Origin: Mermis nigrescens
Taxonomy: Eukaryota > Nematoda > Enoplea > Mermithida > Mermithidae
Length of the DNA stretch: 64,000 nucleotides
Direction of reading: 5' to 3'
Assembly: GCA_036768485.1 (NCBI GenBank)
Contig: JAVLUZ010000143.1
Location: 1,669,633 to 1,733,632 of the forward strand
This document shows, one piece after another, positions 11,947 through 23,529 of the stretch (within the stretch, counting starts at the first letter, position 1; every line of letters starts with the position of its first letter). Position numbers and translations under genes: made by a program. Below the pieces are notes generated by a model that had not been told where the DNA came from, did no database searches, and saw only the letters and a program-made list of their open reading frames with translations.

Positions 11947-12321
11947 TTACAAAATAACTTGCCTAGCTTTCTGAGCGGCAAACTGGTCAATCAATTGCAA
12001 AAAATCTAACGAAGATGATAAATCCTTTTCAATTGAAATAATCGCTAGTGCACTTAGACGAGAATCAGTCATAGTTGACCGCAAATATGTCTTTATTAAT
12101 TTCAGTTCCGAGAAGGAACGTTCTGCTGAGGCCACAGCAATAGGTATTGTAAGTAAAATTCTGAAATCAATTATAAGGTTCGGGAAAACATCCTGGAAGT
12201 CATTTGATAGATATTTAAGAGTAGCTAGTGGCGAAGTTAATTCATTTGGACTTGATCGAGCAAGAACTTTTAGCTCAGTGTACATGTCTGGTCCATGTGC
12301 ATGACTTGAGCGATTCATCAT
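11947..12321 (-). pseudogene. hAT transposase, C-terminal dimerisation domain (fragment)
   Basis: This 124-codon fragment carries the hallmark of the hAT C-terminal (hATC) dimerisation domain: residues PIAVASAERSFSELK followed by 'LRSTMTDSRLSALAIISIE'. In this family that segment belongs to a transposase that cuts and pastes DNA in the nucleus using an RNase-H-like catalytic core. Here only the last ~100 residues of a protein usually 500-700 long are recognisable. The BED-finger DNA-binding domain and catalytic core are not seen; upstream sequence is interrupted by MITE material and stops. The first Met is arbitrary. The gene lies antisense with its 3' end toward the left terminus. It cannot be functional as it stands. 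Confidence 0.85.
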
Positions 12322-12349
12322 CTTCCCATGTTTTTAAAGCTGGTATTCG

Positions 12350-12477
12350 TGGGTAGTGCTCAATGAGAAACCTTGAAAACGGTATTTCTTAGCCATACCA
12401 TCATTTTTAAGACCATTTTTCGACCTCTAAAAAACCTTGCACCTACCTCCCCGGGATTTTGTTGCTGCCCACATATG
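12350..12477. mobile_element. Family E MITE fragment
   Basis: Matches the right part of family E: 'gtgctcaatgagaaac', 'agccataccatcatttttaa', 'cttgcacc', and the end TGCTGCCCACATATG. The left end is missing. It lies within the hAT remnant just upstream of the transposase fragment. Confidence 0.65.
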
Positions 12478-13389
12478 CTGCGGGGGTCTTAGGTGGCGCG
12501 GTCAAGCGTTCCCTGCGGGGTCCGGGACAGAGTCCCTACAAATTTTGTAAAAAAGCATTTTAATGTCAAATAATAACGTTAAAATTTTCGCGAAAACGGC
12601 CGAATTTCGGTCCTGAATGGAGCCCAAAAACACTCAAAATTTATGAACTCTTACATCTCACAAAACTTCTGAGCTGAAATGCGTTTTTCGACCTCTGCTA
12701 ATTACATAGCGCAGCAACGGGTCGCTGCCAATAAGATATAGAAAAATGTATAAATTGAAGTTTTTGTTCTTACTCTTTTCAGGCCTATTTAAGGCCTTCT
12801 TATTAAGAAGATGCAGCTCAGAAAACAGGAAATGCACAAAAACATAAGAAAATTTGGCCATTTCTTTCATTCAAAATAGGATTGTGTCCTTGTAAAGAAA
12901 GACAAAAAAGCAAAGAATAGACAAACTGGTACACACTCATTTTCGCACTTTTAGTTTTATGCTCAACAAGCATGCGCACTTTCATTCAATGAACAAATAG
13001 TGCATTAAATTACTAGTGATGTGAAGTGCTAGATTATTTCAGCTGATTCAAGCTTTTGAATTCATTTGATCTATGGCTCGGTGCAAAGCGCCGGAAAATT
13101 TTGACATTTTAGCCTTTTCGAACTCAATTTTCTGGACACACATTATTGCAACAGAAAAATCAACAATATGTCTGAAAAATGAGAACAAGTACAGCTCAGT
13201 CAGCGTTCTCTTAAAAATGCAAGTAAAGATTTTTAACTGACTGTGTTTGCATTTAGAACGTCGAAAAATCGATCTTTTTGAACGTATGTATCGAATTATT
13301 GTAAGAGGGCCGCCAAAAAATGAATTCAATACGGCATGCACTACAAATTTTTTAGCGGCCCATAATTTTAGCGGCTTCTGTGCGGCCGC

Positions 13390-15040
13390 AAGAGGGGACT
13401 AGGAAAAATTTCCCTATATGCGCAGAAGCCATAGGAATGTGTCTAAACAGTTAGACTTCCTCTAAACAACGCAACAATCGAAGTATATTCTGCGGCCTAT
13501 GCGCGTTTCCGCAGATTTTCCGTAATAATTTCAATTATGATGGCAAGTATTTTGATTACTTCATTTTGGAAAATTTAGAGAAACCTTTTGTGGTTTTTCA
13601 GGAAAGCTATTCAGTTGGCCATGTAGGTGTAAAGTTTACACTATTATCTTTTACTCCAGAGCATTGTGGAAAGTCAAGATTTCATTAAATAAATAATACA
13701 TTGATTATTTAATAGTCATGAAAGTGTCTTCAATGCTCTTTCGCGAAACACTTAAATACGCTTTGTGACCACACCCTCATTTTTCACAGGCCGCAGAATA
13801 TACTTCGATTTTTGCGTTGTTTAGGGAAGTCTAACTGTTTAGCACATTTCTATGGCTTCTGCGCATATAGGGAAATTTTCCCTAGTCCCCTCCTTTTAAA
13901 TCCTTAGCAATGAAGAAATTCAAGTATATTTACCTTTTTTGTTCCATCAAAGCATTTTTCTTTGCTAGTTCCCTTCTTTTATTTAATAATTCAGGCCATA
14001 TATCCATAGGTGGGCTGCGCCAAAATTCTGGGGGTGCAATTAGCTGAAGAAATTTATTTTTTCGTCTCTCGAACCCTTTACATTAAAATGATCACAGATC
14101 AAGAAATTTCGCGTTGAAAAGAGAAAAAAATTATGTTTTGAGATATTGTAGCCCTCTACATTATAAAACCAATTGGACCGCACATAAACCAAAATTGAGC
14201 TAGATAAGCTTTAGGACACGCTAACAGTAAAACACCCGTATACTTTACACTTTTGAGCAACAATCATTGAGTGTAAATAAATTTTAAGGTCAAATTCGTA
14301 ATCGACAATGCAGAGGCAAAATTTAAAAAACATTGGCTCTCCGCAAATTGTTTGATACCCAATGCTCTGGGCGGAAAAAATGCTTCTCGGTGTAAACTTT
14401 ACACTTGTGCGAATACCGCAATATTGGGTGTATAGAAACAGCTATGATCTGTAACGCTAAGGTCAGGGCATATTTTAAGCATAATTAACATGTTCCGCCT
14501 ACTTAGCGGAGTAGTTGGAGAAATTTTGTTTTTCGTCTCGAACCCTTTCCACTAAAACGATCACAGATCAAGAAATATTGCGTTAATAGAGAAAAAATTC
14601 GGTTTTGAGATATTGCAACCCTCTACATTACTGCACAGAAACCAAAAATTGAGTTACATAAGCTGAAGGACACGCAAAGAGTAAAAAACACGTATACTTA
14701 ACACTTTTGTGTAACAACTATTGAGTGTAAAGAAATTTCAAGTTCAGATTCGTAATCTACAATTCGGGGGCAACATTTAAAAAATTGGCCCTCCGCAAAT
14801 TATTTGATTTTTCGGTTTACACTTTACACACTCATTGCTAACTCGGTATTAAGTGTAAACAAAAAAAGACGAGCATCGAATTTTTTAATTATCCATCGAT
14901 TAAAAAAACCGCAACTCCCAGCTGTGTGCCGTTGTTGCTGTGAAGGGGACACAAACTTCGCACTCGATGTGATAAACATATAAGAAAAAGGATGGCCAAG
15001 TATATTATAGGTAGCGCTATCGCGCTACCTATGATGTAAA
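13390..15040 (+). repeat. Left arm of an inverted duplicated block (F + E + G segments)
   Basis: In order: an F body (13392-13969), a shared flank 'agttcccttcttttattta', the start of a family E element (CATAGGTGGGCTGCGCC at 14004), then ~1 kb of family G sequence ending in a near-perfect palindrome at 15006-15034. The same order, inverted, occurs at 23530-27190, where additional insertions separate the parts. No coding region is seen. Confidence 0.68.
15006..15034. repeat. Perfect hairpin palindrome at end of family G
   Basis: ATAGGTAGCGC, then a TATC loop, then GCGCTACCTAT. The same structure terminates the G copies at 23530-23562 (14-bp arms) and, slightly changed, at 22834-22862. Its conserved position suggests a functional terminus of this repeat family. 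Confidence 0.75.
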
Positions 15041-15780
15041 GATACACGAACTTCATTTATCACATGAATTCTCGAAATTTAAAAAGGCGAAGCATACCTT
15101 AACTTCCAACACATGAAAGTATGAACCATATTTTGAAAAGTGAGCTTGTCAAGCGAGAGTTGTAAACCAAGAGAAAAACTTAAAGTTTAAACATACCATT
15201 AAATTATGAAGAGAATTATAAAAGATTTTAAGAAATATAATTTCTTGAATATTTAACCATATTCCAAGAAACCGACACTAACTTTCTAGAATTCTGAAAA
15301 TATCATTCCCATTACGCAATTATCATTGGTGTCAGCTACTTAAAAAGCGATTTAAAAATTCATGAAACTTTTAAAAGTTCCAAAGTTAAATTGATTGCCC
15401 AAAAGAACTGTCTTAAAACTTCAGAAAATCTATCAAGAGATTATTCTCTGTCTAATTTAATGACCTCTGAGCTGGAAACTTAATTCTTTTACATTCATCA
15501 AACGGGCTCAAAAGGTTAAAACACATTTTTCATAAGAGCTTACTTACAATGTTAAAAGGTTCTTGCAAAGTCTTTTGCAAAGTTATTTCGGATAGAGAAC
15601 TTTGGATTTGATACAAGTCCAAGTTTGCCCGGAGGGACCCCAAATGTTCGAAACGGCCGCGAAAGTGTCCCTTGGAGCAACACAAGGTGAGATTGATAGA
15701 AAACTTCTGCTCGATTTTTGATTTAAGCGGATGAAACGCAAACTAAGAGAGGAAATTAATGGTTTTTGAAAAACGGCCGT
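15040..15780. other. AT-rich sequence, partial dispersed repeat
   Basis: 15125-15240 is repeated at 20262-20390 (shared 'agcgagagttgtaaaccaag'). The rest has no recognisable feature. On the minus strand, 15600-15700 contains a GC-rich stretch 'ttggggtccctccgggcaa' of unknown meaning. Confidence 0.4.
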
Positions 15781-16440
15781 TAGATTTTAAGAATAGAAAG
15801 AAAGAAATAAGTTACCTGTAAGGTTTGAATGGTCCACGTAGTAAAAGTTTTCGAGCGTTGATCAGCTGTGGCATAATAGCTAATAATAGCTGGCAAGCTG
15901 GGCAATTCGTCACCGTCGGCCGACTTTCTCGGCGAATTCCTTGGTAAGGCGCCTTTGGAGTAAGAGATAATCACGTCCGATGAAGCTTAAGCCGCCCGGA
16001 AATTATTAAGCTAGCTAAAACTTGATAATGGATAGTATTATCATACGGCGCTTATTTGGTAACATCTGTTGAGTCGGCCAGCTGTTAAGAATTAACGGTA
16101 TGGGATCTATTACATTTAACTTTGCAGAACGTTTCGTGTCAGATTGTTGCAGCTAACACCTTATTAGCTTTCCGAACGACAAGTGAAGGCGGTCGGAATG
16201 GCGGGCGTCTTTCGCCCTATCGGATCAACGGGAGCCCTGTTCTTGTTCGCTCGATATTCTTTAGGTGTGCCCTGAGTTTTTCCTAGTATTTTTGGATGAC
16301 CGCCCCTCTCAAGCGTTTCTTCCACAGCGAGCGCTTTATGGTTTTTACGTGCGGTACGAGGAATTAATACAGCTTTTTCAGGTTTTTCAAGCAACGAAGG
16401 CATGGACCAATAGCCATCTTGGTCAAAATTAAAATAGCTT
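15780..16440 (-). other. Coding-like minus-strand segments, unidentified
   Basis: Two minus-strand segments look more coding-like than their surroundings. The one at 15812-15974 ends in a good 5' splice-site match (CAG/GTAACT) and encodes a Ser/Thr-rich peptide. The one at 16164-16440 encodes a Lys/Arg/Pro-rich peptide preceded by the motif FNFDQDGYWSMPSLL. I recognise neither, and no clean splice acceptors could be defined. They may be exons of a decayed gene or pieces of a retroelement related to the GC-rich ORF at 16.86 kb. Confidence 0.25.
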
Positions 16441-16857
16441 TAAGCCACTAAAAAGGAATAGGAGATAGGGGCGTCGTAACCCAAGAGGAACCGCTCGATG
16501 TTTCAAGTTTTAAAAACTACAAGTTGAAGAAAAAAATCATTTTGTTCCTTGGCGCTAACGTACAAAAAAAAACTTTGAACCGACGCTGATCTATTGAATA
16601 ATATTGTCGTATTTTTCTACAAAATGTACAACTTTATATTGAACTTTCTTGCTGATGTGTGGTGAAATTTAACGTTGATTCTTAATTTATCAAATTAACG
16701 CCCGAGTTGAATTACAAAGTGGGATGACAATTTTTAAATTTTTCCCTTTTTGGTGGCCCTTAGTTTCGCAGATGTTCCTAATCCTTAGGGGTGGCGAACC
16801 AGGACTCATTGGTCCTCAAGGCCCTCCGAAACTAACGCCGAAACTTTGCGGGTGCAA

Positions 16858-17487
16858 ATGTATGGCCGACCACGAGACAACGAGGTAAAAGGGGCCTTGG
16901 CGGCTGAATTCTGGGAAGCCATAGTCCATTGGATGGACCACAACGTAGAGGTCGAGCTATTGGTGCTCGCTTTTCGTGTTAATGCCTATCCAGATCAGTG
17001 GCTCAACGCTTTCGTATGGAATTTGCTGTCCAACGGGGCTGTGCCAATAGACATGGCGGCCAATCGTCTCCTCGAGTTATTAACCCAAGGAGGGATCACA
17101 TCCTGGGCCAAGTGGGCCCGCGGCCCCGAGCGATTGGCTTTGGGGAGCCGAATTCGGCGAATCGCCGAACCATCCGCCGAAGAGAGCCGCCGGCGACGCC
17201 AAAGAGAACGCCAGTCACGACCATTCATACACCGTGCGACGACTGGCTTCGCCCCCGAGATCGTAGTATGGGGGCCAGGCGGCTTTCCCATCGATGGGGA
17301 TGGTCATTCAACGCCGACCGATCTGGCAGAAGCGGCCATATTCACCGAAGAAGACCCAATGGCGAATGGCGACGAGGAGCGGCATACGACCCCGACCACT
17401 TTAGATTCATGGTCGGTGGTCGGCGACGGGCGACGGACCCCCGCCACCAGTATACCGGTGATCTGCGGTGGCACCTGGGATCGCTAA
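16858..17487 (+). CDS. Unidentified GC-rich ORF, possibly gag-like
   Basis: A 210-codon ORF in a GC- and CpG-rich island, in strong contrast to AT-rich flanks. The frame is open a few codons upstream, but the first ATG (reading MYGRPRDNE) is at 16858. The first ~110 residues are predicted helix-rich and Trp/Leu-rich (e.g. WLNAFVWNLLSNG). A strongly basic patch follows (SRRRRQRERQSR), then an acidic Thr/Pro-rich tail. Helical N-half plus basic patch is reminiscent of a retroelement Gag, but no capsid or zinc-knuckle motif is present and I do not recognise the family. Further coding-like sequence in another frame follows to 17731, suggesting a frameshift or intron. Several frames are open here because of the base composition, so the coding claim is tentative. 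Confidence 0.35.
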   Translation: MYGRPRDNEVKGALAAEFWEAIVHWMDHNVEVELLVLAFRVNAYPDQWLNAFVWNLLSNGAVPIDMAANRLLELLTQGGITSWAKWARGPERLALGSRIRRIAEPSAEESRRRRQRERQSRPFIHRATTGFAPEIVVWGPGGFPIDGDGHSTPTDLAEAAIFTEEDPMANGDEERHTTPTTLDSWSVVGDGRRTPATSIPVICGGTWDR

Positions 17488-17749
17488 GTGATGTCGGCCT
17501 GGGATCCCGATTAAGAAGGCGAGAATGCCTTCTTGGCCACACCATCGCCAAGAGATGGAGCGGCCAGAATCGACGGTAATTCACGCCGCCGGGTTGTTGG
17601 GCCAACTCGCCGAATTTGACAACGAGATTCTTGTTGGCCGGGGTGGCTGTTACCCCGAACGGTTTCGATTTAGCGCGGCGGCTCTCCCGAGTGTGTTTCC
17701 GGCATTAAGGAGGCCCCGATCACATGAGTAAACATCAAATCTTGTTTCA

Positions 17750-19800
17750 GAAAATTCTAATATTCGGAAAAAAGACAAAGTTATGAAAATCACGAAAGAG
17801 TGCTCTGATTCGGAGATGTACTTATTCCCATTATGCTTATCGAATTTTCCGATTAATTCTGCTTCGAAAAATATTCTTCTTTAGTACATAATATATTTAA
17901 ATCAAAAAGTTATAACGCACCAAAGATTTCTAATCAGATTTTACACGTAAAATAAGAACGCAGCATTAACGCCGTAATGTGAACTGTAATACTTGGCGCA
18001 GCGCCTATCCTATAACGTTGTAATACCATTAATAACTAATTAAAGCGTTGTAATAGTACGAACTGTAATGGCATTATCTTCAACTTTAGACGTTGATAGC
18101 TTATTTTTAATCTTAAATTATTTTACCATCTCGTGAACTAACCTAGCGACGGATTACGAGTAATTCCAAATTTTTGTGTTTTTTTTAATTTTCTGGCGAA
18201 CGATTTTCCGTTAAAATTTCATTCAATTGTTTTCTTCGAAGGGAATCGTCCCATTAATTTTGTCCCCTTTCCCCTACGCTGTATTATAGTAGTCAAATGT
18301 ATATTCCTCGTACCCGCGTAATGATTTCGCTTGCATTGCCGCGCGCTAAGTTGTAACCGACCCACATGTGTTTTCTGAAAAGATTTATGGACATTTTTGA
18401 GCCAGATTGTTTTAGACAGCGTTTTTAAAGAATTGCGCTTGCAAAAGATGCGAAAACTTGAATTTTGGTGCTCGATATTCGTTCATTTTATTATCCTTGG
18501 AAATGCAGATTTTACAATGCTATACTTTTTAAATTATCAACGCTATTTTCTCTAATTTTTGTTGCAAGAAACAAAATTTCTCATCGACAATGACTTTAGA
18601 TTTAATTGTGACGATTAGAAACGAATGAGAATAATTGAATAATTCCGCGAATTGTGTAGAATTTTACATTTAATCTCGTCTAAAGTTTTATAATTTCTCC
18701 GGAATTTAATTGAAGGAAGATCGATTTAAGTTCCATATATGTAGGCGCAGCATCATTGTAAATGGGTAACGCCGACCCGCGAAGGGCGCGCTTTTGGGCT
18801 GTGTACGTAAAATTATCTAAAATTATCTAATTAATTTAGATTCGAAATGAAACTTGGATAATTGCAAATACGAATCTATTTTGCTCAATTTGCGGTGCAT
18901 TACTAAATTTAATTCGGATTCTACGATTTATTTTTGATATTAACGCTTTCCTAATTTTATTGAATCCCTACTTGAATCTAACTAATTAAACTTCAAAGCG
19001 GAATTTTAAATTTAGGTGGGCATACCTAAAAAGTGAATTAGAAAAGTCTGAGTTATTAATCTGCGAAGGTGTATAAGGAGTCAGATGATACTCCCTTTTT
19101 GAATTGATATGAAGTCTGAAAACTCCCTGTTTGAAGTTGAAGTTATAAAGAGTCAGGGACTCTCTTTTTAGAAAAAAAGTTGATTTTCCCACGAAGATAG
19201 CTAGTTTTATTCGAATGGATCTGAGAAGCAGATCGAAAATTTAATTTTTGTCGGCGCCATGTGTTTGGATGGTTTGTGTGTAATATTGCTTGATATTTGA
19301 GCTCGTAACCTTGGAGCCGAGCTTTGTGGTTTAACTTTTCATTCTGATATTCGATTTTGAGAATTTGCCTTCAATGATTGTTTATCCATGTGGCTTGATT
19401 TTCATCTTAAGCCCATGAATCATGGGACAACTATTTTCTTTATTTCCCTAATTCCTAAAACTTATTAAAGAGTACCTGATTGAAAATAACAAAGATAAAA
19501 TTTGGCTTGAAAACAGGATTCAAATTGAGAATTGGTCAGCCTGCTGTACAGTAAATAGTAATCTGTGAACCCAAAAATAATATTTAAAATTTGTTCAACT
19601 TAAAATATAAAACTTCCGAAGCCTAAGTTCGATAGAGAACTTTAAAAAGACTGATCTACTCTTGAGTCGACACGACACCCAATTGTAGTCAAAGTGCTTA
19701 TTCTTTTACTAACATTTGCCTTTTTTGATTTTGATCAGAAAACCTCTCGATGGACGACCATACGAATGACAAGAAATTTGATACTTCTTGAGCCCGAAGT
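17750..19800. other. No gene recognised
   Basis: AT-rich with a short GC-richer spot near 18770-18800. No repeat family found elsewhere in the window is recognised until the dispersed repeat at 19823-19970. No convincing coding region or RNA gene. Confidence 0.35.
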
Positions 19801-20089
19801 TCAAGTCCAAAGAGGGAGGAGTGAAATGGTCTGCCGCCATTGGACGCCTTGACCATTTGATTGGTTCATGATCCAGATCAATGACGGGGATCAATGTCGT
19901 AATGTACATACATGTGTTAGTTACTGTAGGTTTAGGATATGTTGAATAATTAGTTAGCTATGTATGATTGATTGTATAGGTGCAGTTCACTTATAATCAA
20001 GCACAAATATTTAACCAACGAATTCACATTGCAAATCCTCACTCAATCAATACACAAGCACAATGTGTTGTGACTTTTGAAATTGAAAA

Positions 20090-20153
20090 CACCCAATTTT
20101 CAATTTTCAAATTGAAAATTGGATCAATTTTCAAATTGAAAATTGGGTGTTTG
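20090..20153. repeat. Compound inverted repeat around TTTTCAAATTGAAAA
   Basis: The segment opens with ACACCCAATTTTCAATTT and closes with its exact complement AAATTGAAAATTGGGTGT. Between them lie two copies of the self-complementary core TTTTCAAATTGAAAA. It could fold into one long or two short hairpins. Confidence 0.75.
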
Positions 20154-20469
20154 AATTTGCGATAAAGAAAATAATCAAAAGATAGTCACTTGGTTTATTT
20201 AAGCCGAGTAATAAAATAACGACCGTCCACCAATTCCAAACTAAACGCGACAAATCTGATCACTATGAAAAAGTTTTGAAAAATGAGCTTGCTAAGCGAG
20301 AGTTGTAAACCAAGAGAAACTTAAAGTTAAAACCTACCATTAAATTATTAAGAGACTTATAAAAGATTTTAAACTTTAAGAAAATGGAAAAGGCGGGATG
20401 TTGGTAAATTAGAAGGCAAAGTTTTTCGGCAAAAGTTCAAAAACTTCACGCAAATATCAAATGTAAGGA

Positions 20470-21640
20470 ACACTAACGCTTTGATTTGGTAGTAAAATAA
20501 ATTTGTAGTATAGACTACATATTAACAACAAATGAATAGTGCAAACTTTACACAACTACTAGGTGTAGAGAATACTAACAGTTAACGGCTTATTAATGTA
20601 CATGATTACAATAAAGCTGCATATCTTTGTCGACTTCTGTGCACAGTAGTGTGATTGCTGGTTCATTTTAAACCACTTTTGCAGGCAATTTACATCAATT
20701 AAACGATAGCTCTCCATGTGCAAGATTTTGTGAAACGTATTATAACCACGGCTAAGAAGGATTTAACTTTAATGCAACCCATTTAAGACAAAATTACATC
20801 TCTTCAATGATCTAAGGACACTTGAACATAATTTTTAAATCACTTTAGATTACTTTTGAGGGTAAACAAACTCACTTAATTGATGTCTCACATATGAATC
20901 CTTGAAAATTTCTTGACTTCAGTTACAAAGTCTCTGCAAGTCTATCGAATTAAGGTTAACACGTAACGTAAACTTTACACAAACACATAGCGTAAAGAAT
21001 ATTTTAGTCGGATTCGTAATTTTGATATTGCTCCCATATTACTTTCAACATTTATTTAAAAATGAGTCCATAATGTTTTAAAGACAATAAACATTAGGTT
21101 TAAACCACTTTGCAATACTGCTGAGTGTAAGCAAGCGCGCCCAACTGACGTATATATTTCATTCCCTGTAAATTTTTATATCTCAGGAAAAAATTTCGGT
21201 TTTTGCAATGCTCTAGAACAAAGGCTAACATGCAGTGTAAAAAATTACTCGGATATTATGATCAACATTTATGAAAAAATTATGTCTCTACAATGGTCTG
21301 AGGACATATAAACAATGAGTGTAAACTACTTTACATCACTGTTGGATGTAAACAAACGCACCTACGTGACGTGTCACATTTGATCCTTTGAAAACTTCTA
21401 GACTCCAGGAAAAAATTAGGTTTCTGGAATGCTCAAAAACGAAGATAAATACATACGTAGTGTAAACTTCATGTAAACACCTAGTGTAAAGAAGATTTTA
21501 GTCAGATTCGTAATTTTGATAATGTTCCGATATTACGATTAATATTTATGAAAAAATTAAGTCTACATAATGTTCTATGGGCAAACTAACAATTGGTGTA
21601 AACTACTTTACAGCACAGTAGAGTGTAAACATATGTGCCA
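20470..21640 (-). repeat. ~250-bp tandem repeat array (diverged)
   Basis: Units carry 'gattcgtaattttgata' (at about 21004 and 21504, two periods apart), 'gtaaactttacac'-type palindromes, 'ctgacg/gtgacgt' and 'ctagagc/tctaga' segments. These are the same landmarks as the array at 5354-6060, in opposite orientation. At least four degenerate units are visible. No coding function. Confidence 0.6.
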
Positions 21641-21869
21641 GACTGGCATATCAAATTTGGTTCCTGGTCCATTTCTAGACTTGATAAACGTGTCCCTGAC
21701 TCGTAACCGGAGAAGCAGGCAGAAAAAACAAGACAGAAGCGCATTTTAATCAACAAATTTTTGACTTTACACTCGCTAAATATTAATGTATAGACAATTT
21801 GCTTTGACATGCACCCGATATAAAGCTCTTTATTTTTATTCTATTAGATTTATCCCGACTTCTGGACGG

Positions 21870-22862
21870 AGAAAGTGGCGAACAAAAAACGCAACAAAAA
21901 CGTATTTTCCATCATTTAGAACACTGTAAACTTTGAAATTCCGTACCAAACTCCATATTGAGTTTAAAGAAATTCGGTTTGGTACAATTTGTAGCTTTTA
22001 AATCGTAGTACATTCCTGTGCGCCAAAATTCTGTTGCAAAAATTATTTGGTATAATTTATCAATCAAACTTCGGAAAAAAACGTGTTTTTTCGCCCATTT
22101 TTTACCTCTGATTTCGAACTTTACACCCCCATAAATAACTCAATATTGCGTTTTTTTAAATGCGGTTTGCTGCGATGTTTAGCCCCTGAGAGGCACTTTA
22201 TTAATGCTGTCTTCGATTTACACTGACTCATAAGCGGAAAAATTTGGCAGAGAAATCTTAGTTAAAATCCGTTTTTTTACACCATCCACTAGAGTGTAAA
22301 CTTTAAACCCCAGGATCTAACTCACCAAAGAGCATAGAAAACTTTGCTTATATGCAGAATGTAGCCCTTGATCCGCTCTACATTTCTGTCAGAAAACATT
22401 TAAAAAACTCATAACCGGAGTTAGTATCGGACATAGGCAGGTTGAAAACTCGACCAAAAAGTGCTTTTTCACCCCCAGATTTTCGCACTCTTTACACTGC
22501 CATTCAATAACTAATGCGAATTTCAAAAAAACAAAAAAATTTCATCTGAAGAATTCATCCCTCTATTATCCTATTCTGTTCAATCCTTCGAGTCATCAAT
22601 ACTCAGTTGTCCACATGCCGCAGTAAAAAGGTCCCAAAATTTGTCCTATGTTATAACGTTACACAAAAACTTTACACCTTCTTTACACAGTCAATTTTGA
22701 GTTTCAAGAAAAACAAAAAAACACGGGCAGCGAATTTTTTTATTATCTTTCTTTTAAAAAAAACCGCACCTTCCAGAAGTGTCCCGTTATAGCTGTAGGG
22801 GGTGCACAGGTGTTGGGGGTACCCAAGTATATTATAGGTACGCGCTAACGCGCTACCTAAGA
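21870..22862 (+). repeat. Family G repeat (third copy)
   Basis: Shares with 14.0-15.04 kb the AT-rich body and the closing block 'aaaaccgca..cc...gtg.ccgtt', then the terminal palindrome TAGGTACGCGC/TAAC/GCGCTACCTA at 22834-22860. More diverged than the other two copies. It faces the inverted copy at 23530 across a ~0.7-kb spacer. Confidence 0.55.
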
Positions 22863-23105
22863 TGTACCTAAGTAGCAGTAGGCTTGGTAACATGTTATAC
22901 GAGCATAATTGGAGAGGCTGCTTGGAAGTTAAAATCTATTACAGTAATAAGACTCTAGCTAAAAATGGGCCGTTTGGTATGGAACAGAGTGTTTCAGATG
23001 CTAATTTATTTTATCATATTAAAGCTATGTTAAAGCTAAATTTCTGGATGTAATAAAATTTCTGAAAATGAAATCACACTGGTTAAGGCGCATGAGTATG
23101 AAAAA

Positions 23106-23287
23106 CTATAGTCTGTTTCACATATGTAAGTTTGGGCATAAATTTTAAGAATTTTTTCGAAAAAGTAAGCCGACGGATAACGATAGATACCTATATCAAA
23201 CCAATGCTATAATCGCAATCTGTCGGCTTATTGTCGGACATTAGTTTCTTTGAAAATTTATGCCCACTTGTGTGAAACAGAATATAG
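23106..23287. mobile_element. TIR MITE, family A (copy A2)
   Basis: 182 bp, CTATAGTCTGTTTCACATA at the left; 'gtgtgaaacagaatatag' at the right. Subterminal 'gggcataaatttt' and 'aaaatttatgccc' extend the inverted repeat. Non-coding. This is the best uninterrupted reference for the broken copies at 9.2 and 60.2 kb. Confidence 0.8.
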
Positions 23288-23529
23288 ACTTTCTAGCAGT
23301 CAATTTTAATTTCACTTTTGCAGAACATTTACGATTTTCATCCTTTTGCAGTCTTCATTTTGTATTATATATTTCCCAATGCAATAAAAATAAGCAAACA
23401 TTTTGAAGTCATAAAACAGCGTGCTAGTTTAGTTGAAACCGCTTTCTCTTTAAAAAACCGAAATTCGACAAAATCGTTAACAGATCGAATCAACCATGCA
23501 GTTAGAGAGTAGGTAAGCTAGTGTGCATA

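Larger units (their letters stand above)
11695..13391 (-). mobile_element. hAT transposon remnant
   Basis: The left end reads CAGGGCCGTGCTTAGAGG, a hAT-type terminus, followed by gcggccctgggc. Related gcggccc sequence lies near the right limit (13360-13390). The element carries a minus-strand fragment of a hAT transposase (11947-12321) and is interrupted by a partial family E MITE (about 12350-12477). The right boundary is uncertain. Confidence 0.65.
11662..13969. mobile_element. Long-TIR element, family F (copy F3), split by a hAT insertion
   Basis: The left terminus (11662-11694) reads 'tagcaaagaaaaatgctcc' and then breaks off into hAT sequence. The body resumes at about 13392 with 'gaggggactagg' and runs to the right terminus 'gcatttttctttgctagt'. 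Some F sequence next to the break is missing, so insertion was accompanied or followed by a deletion. Confidence 0.65.
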
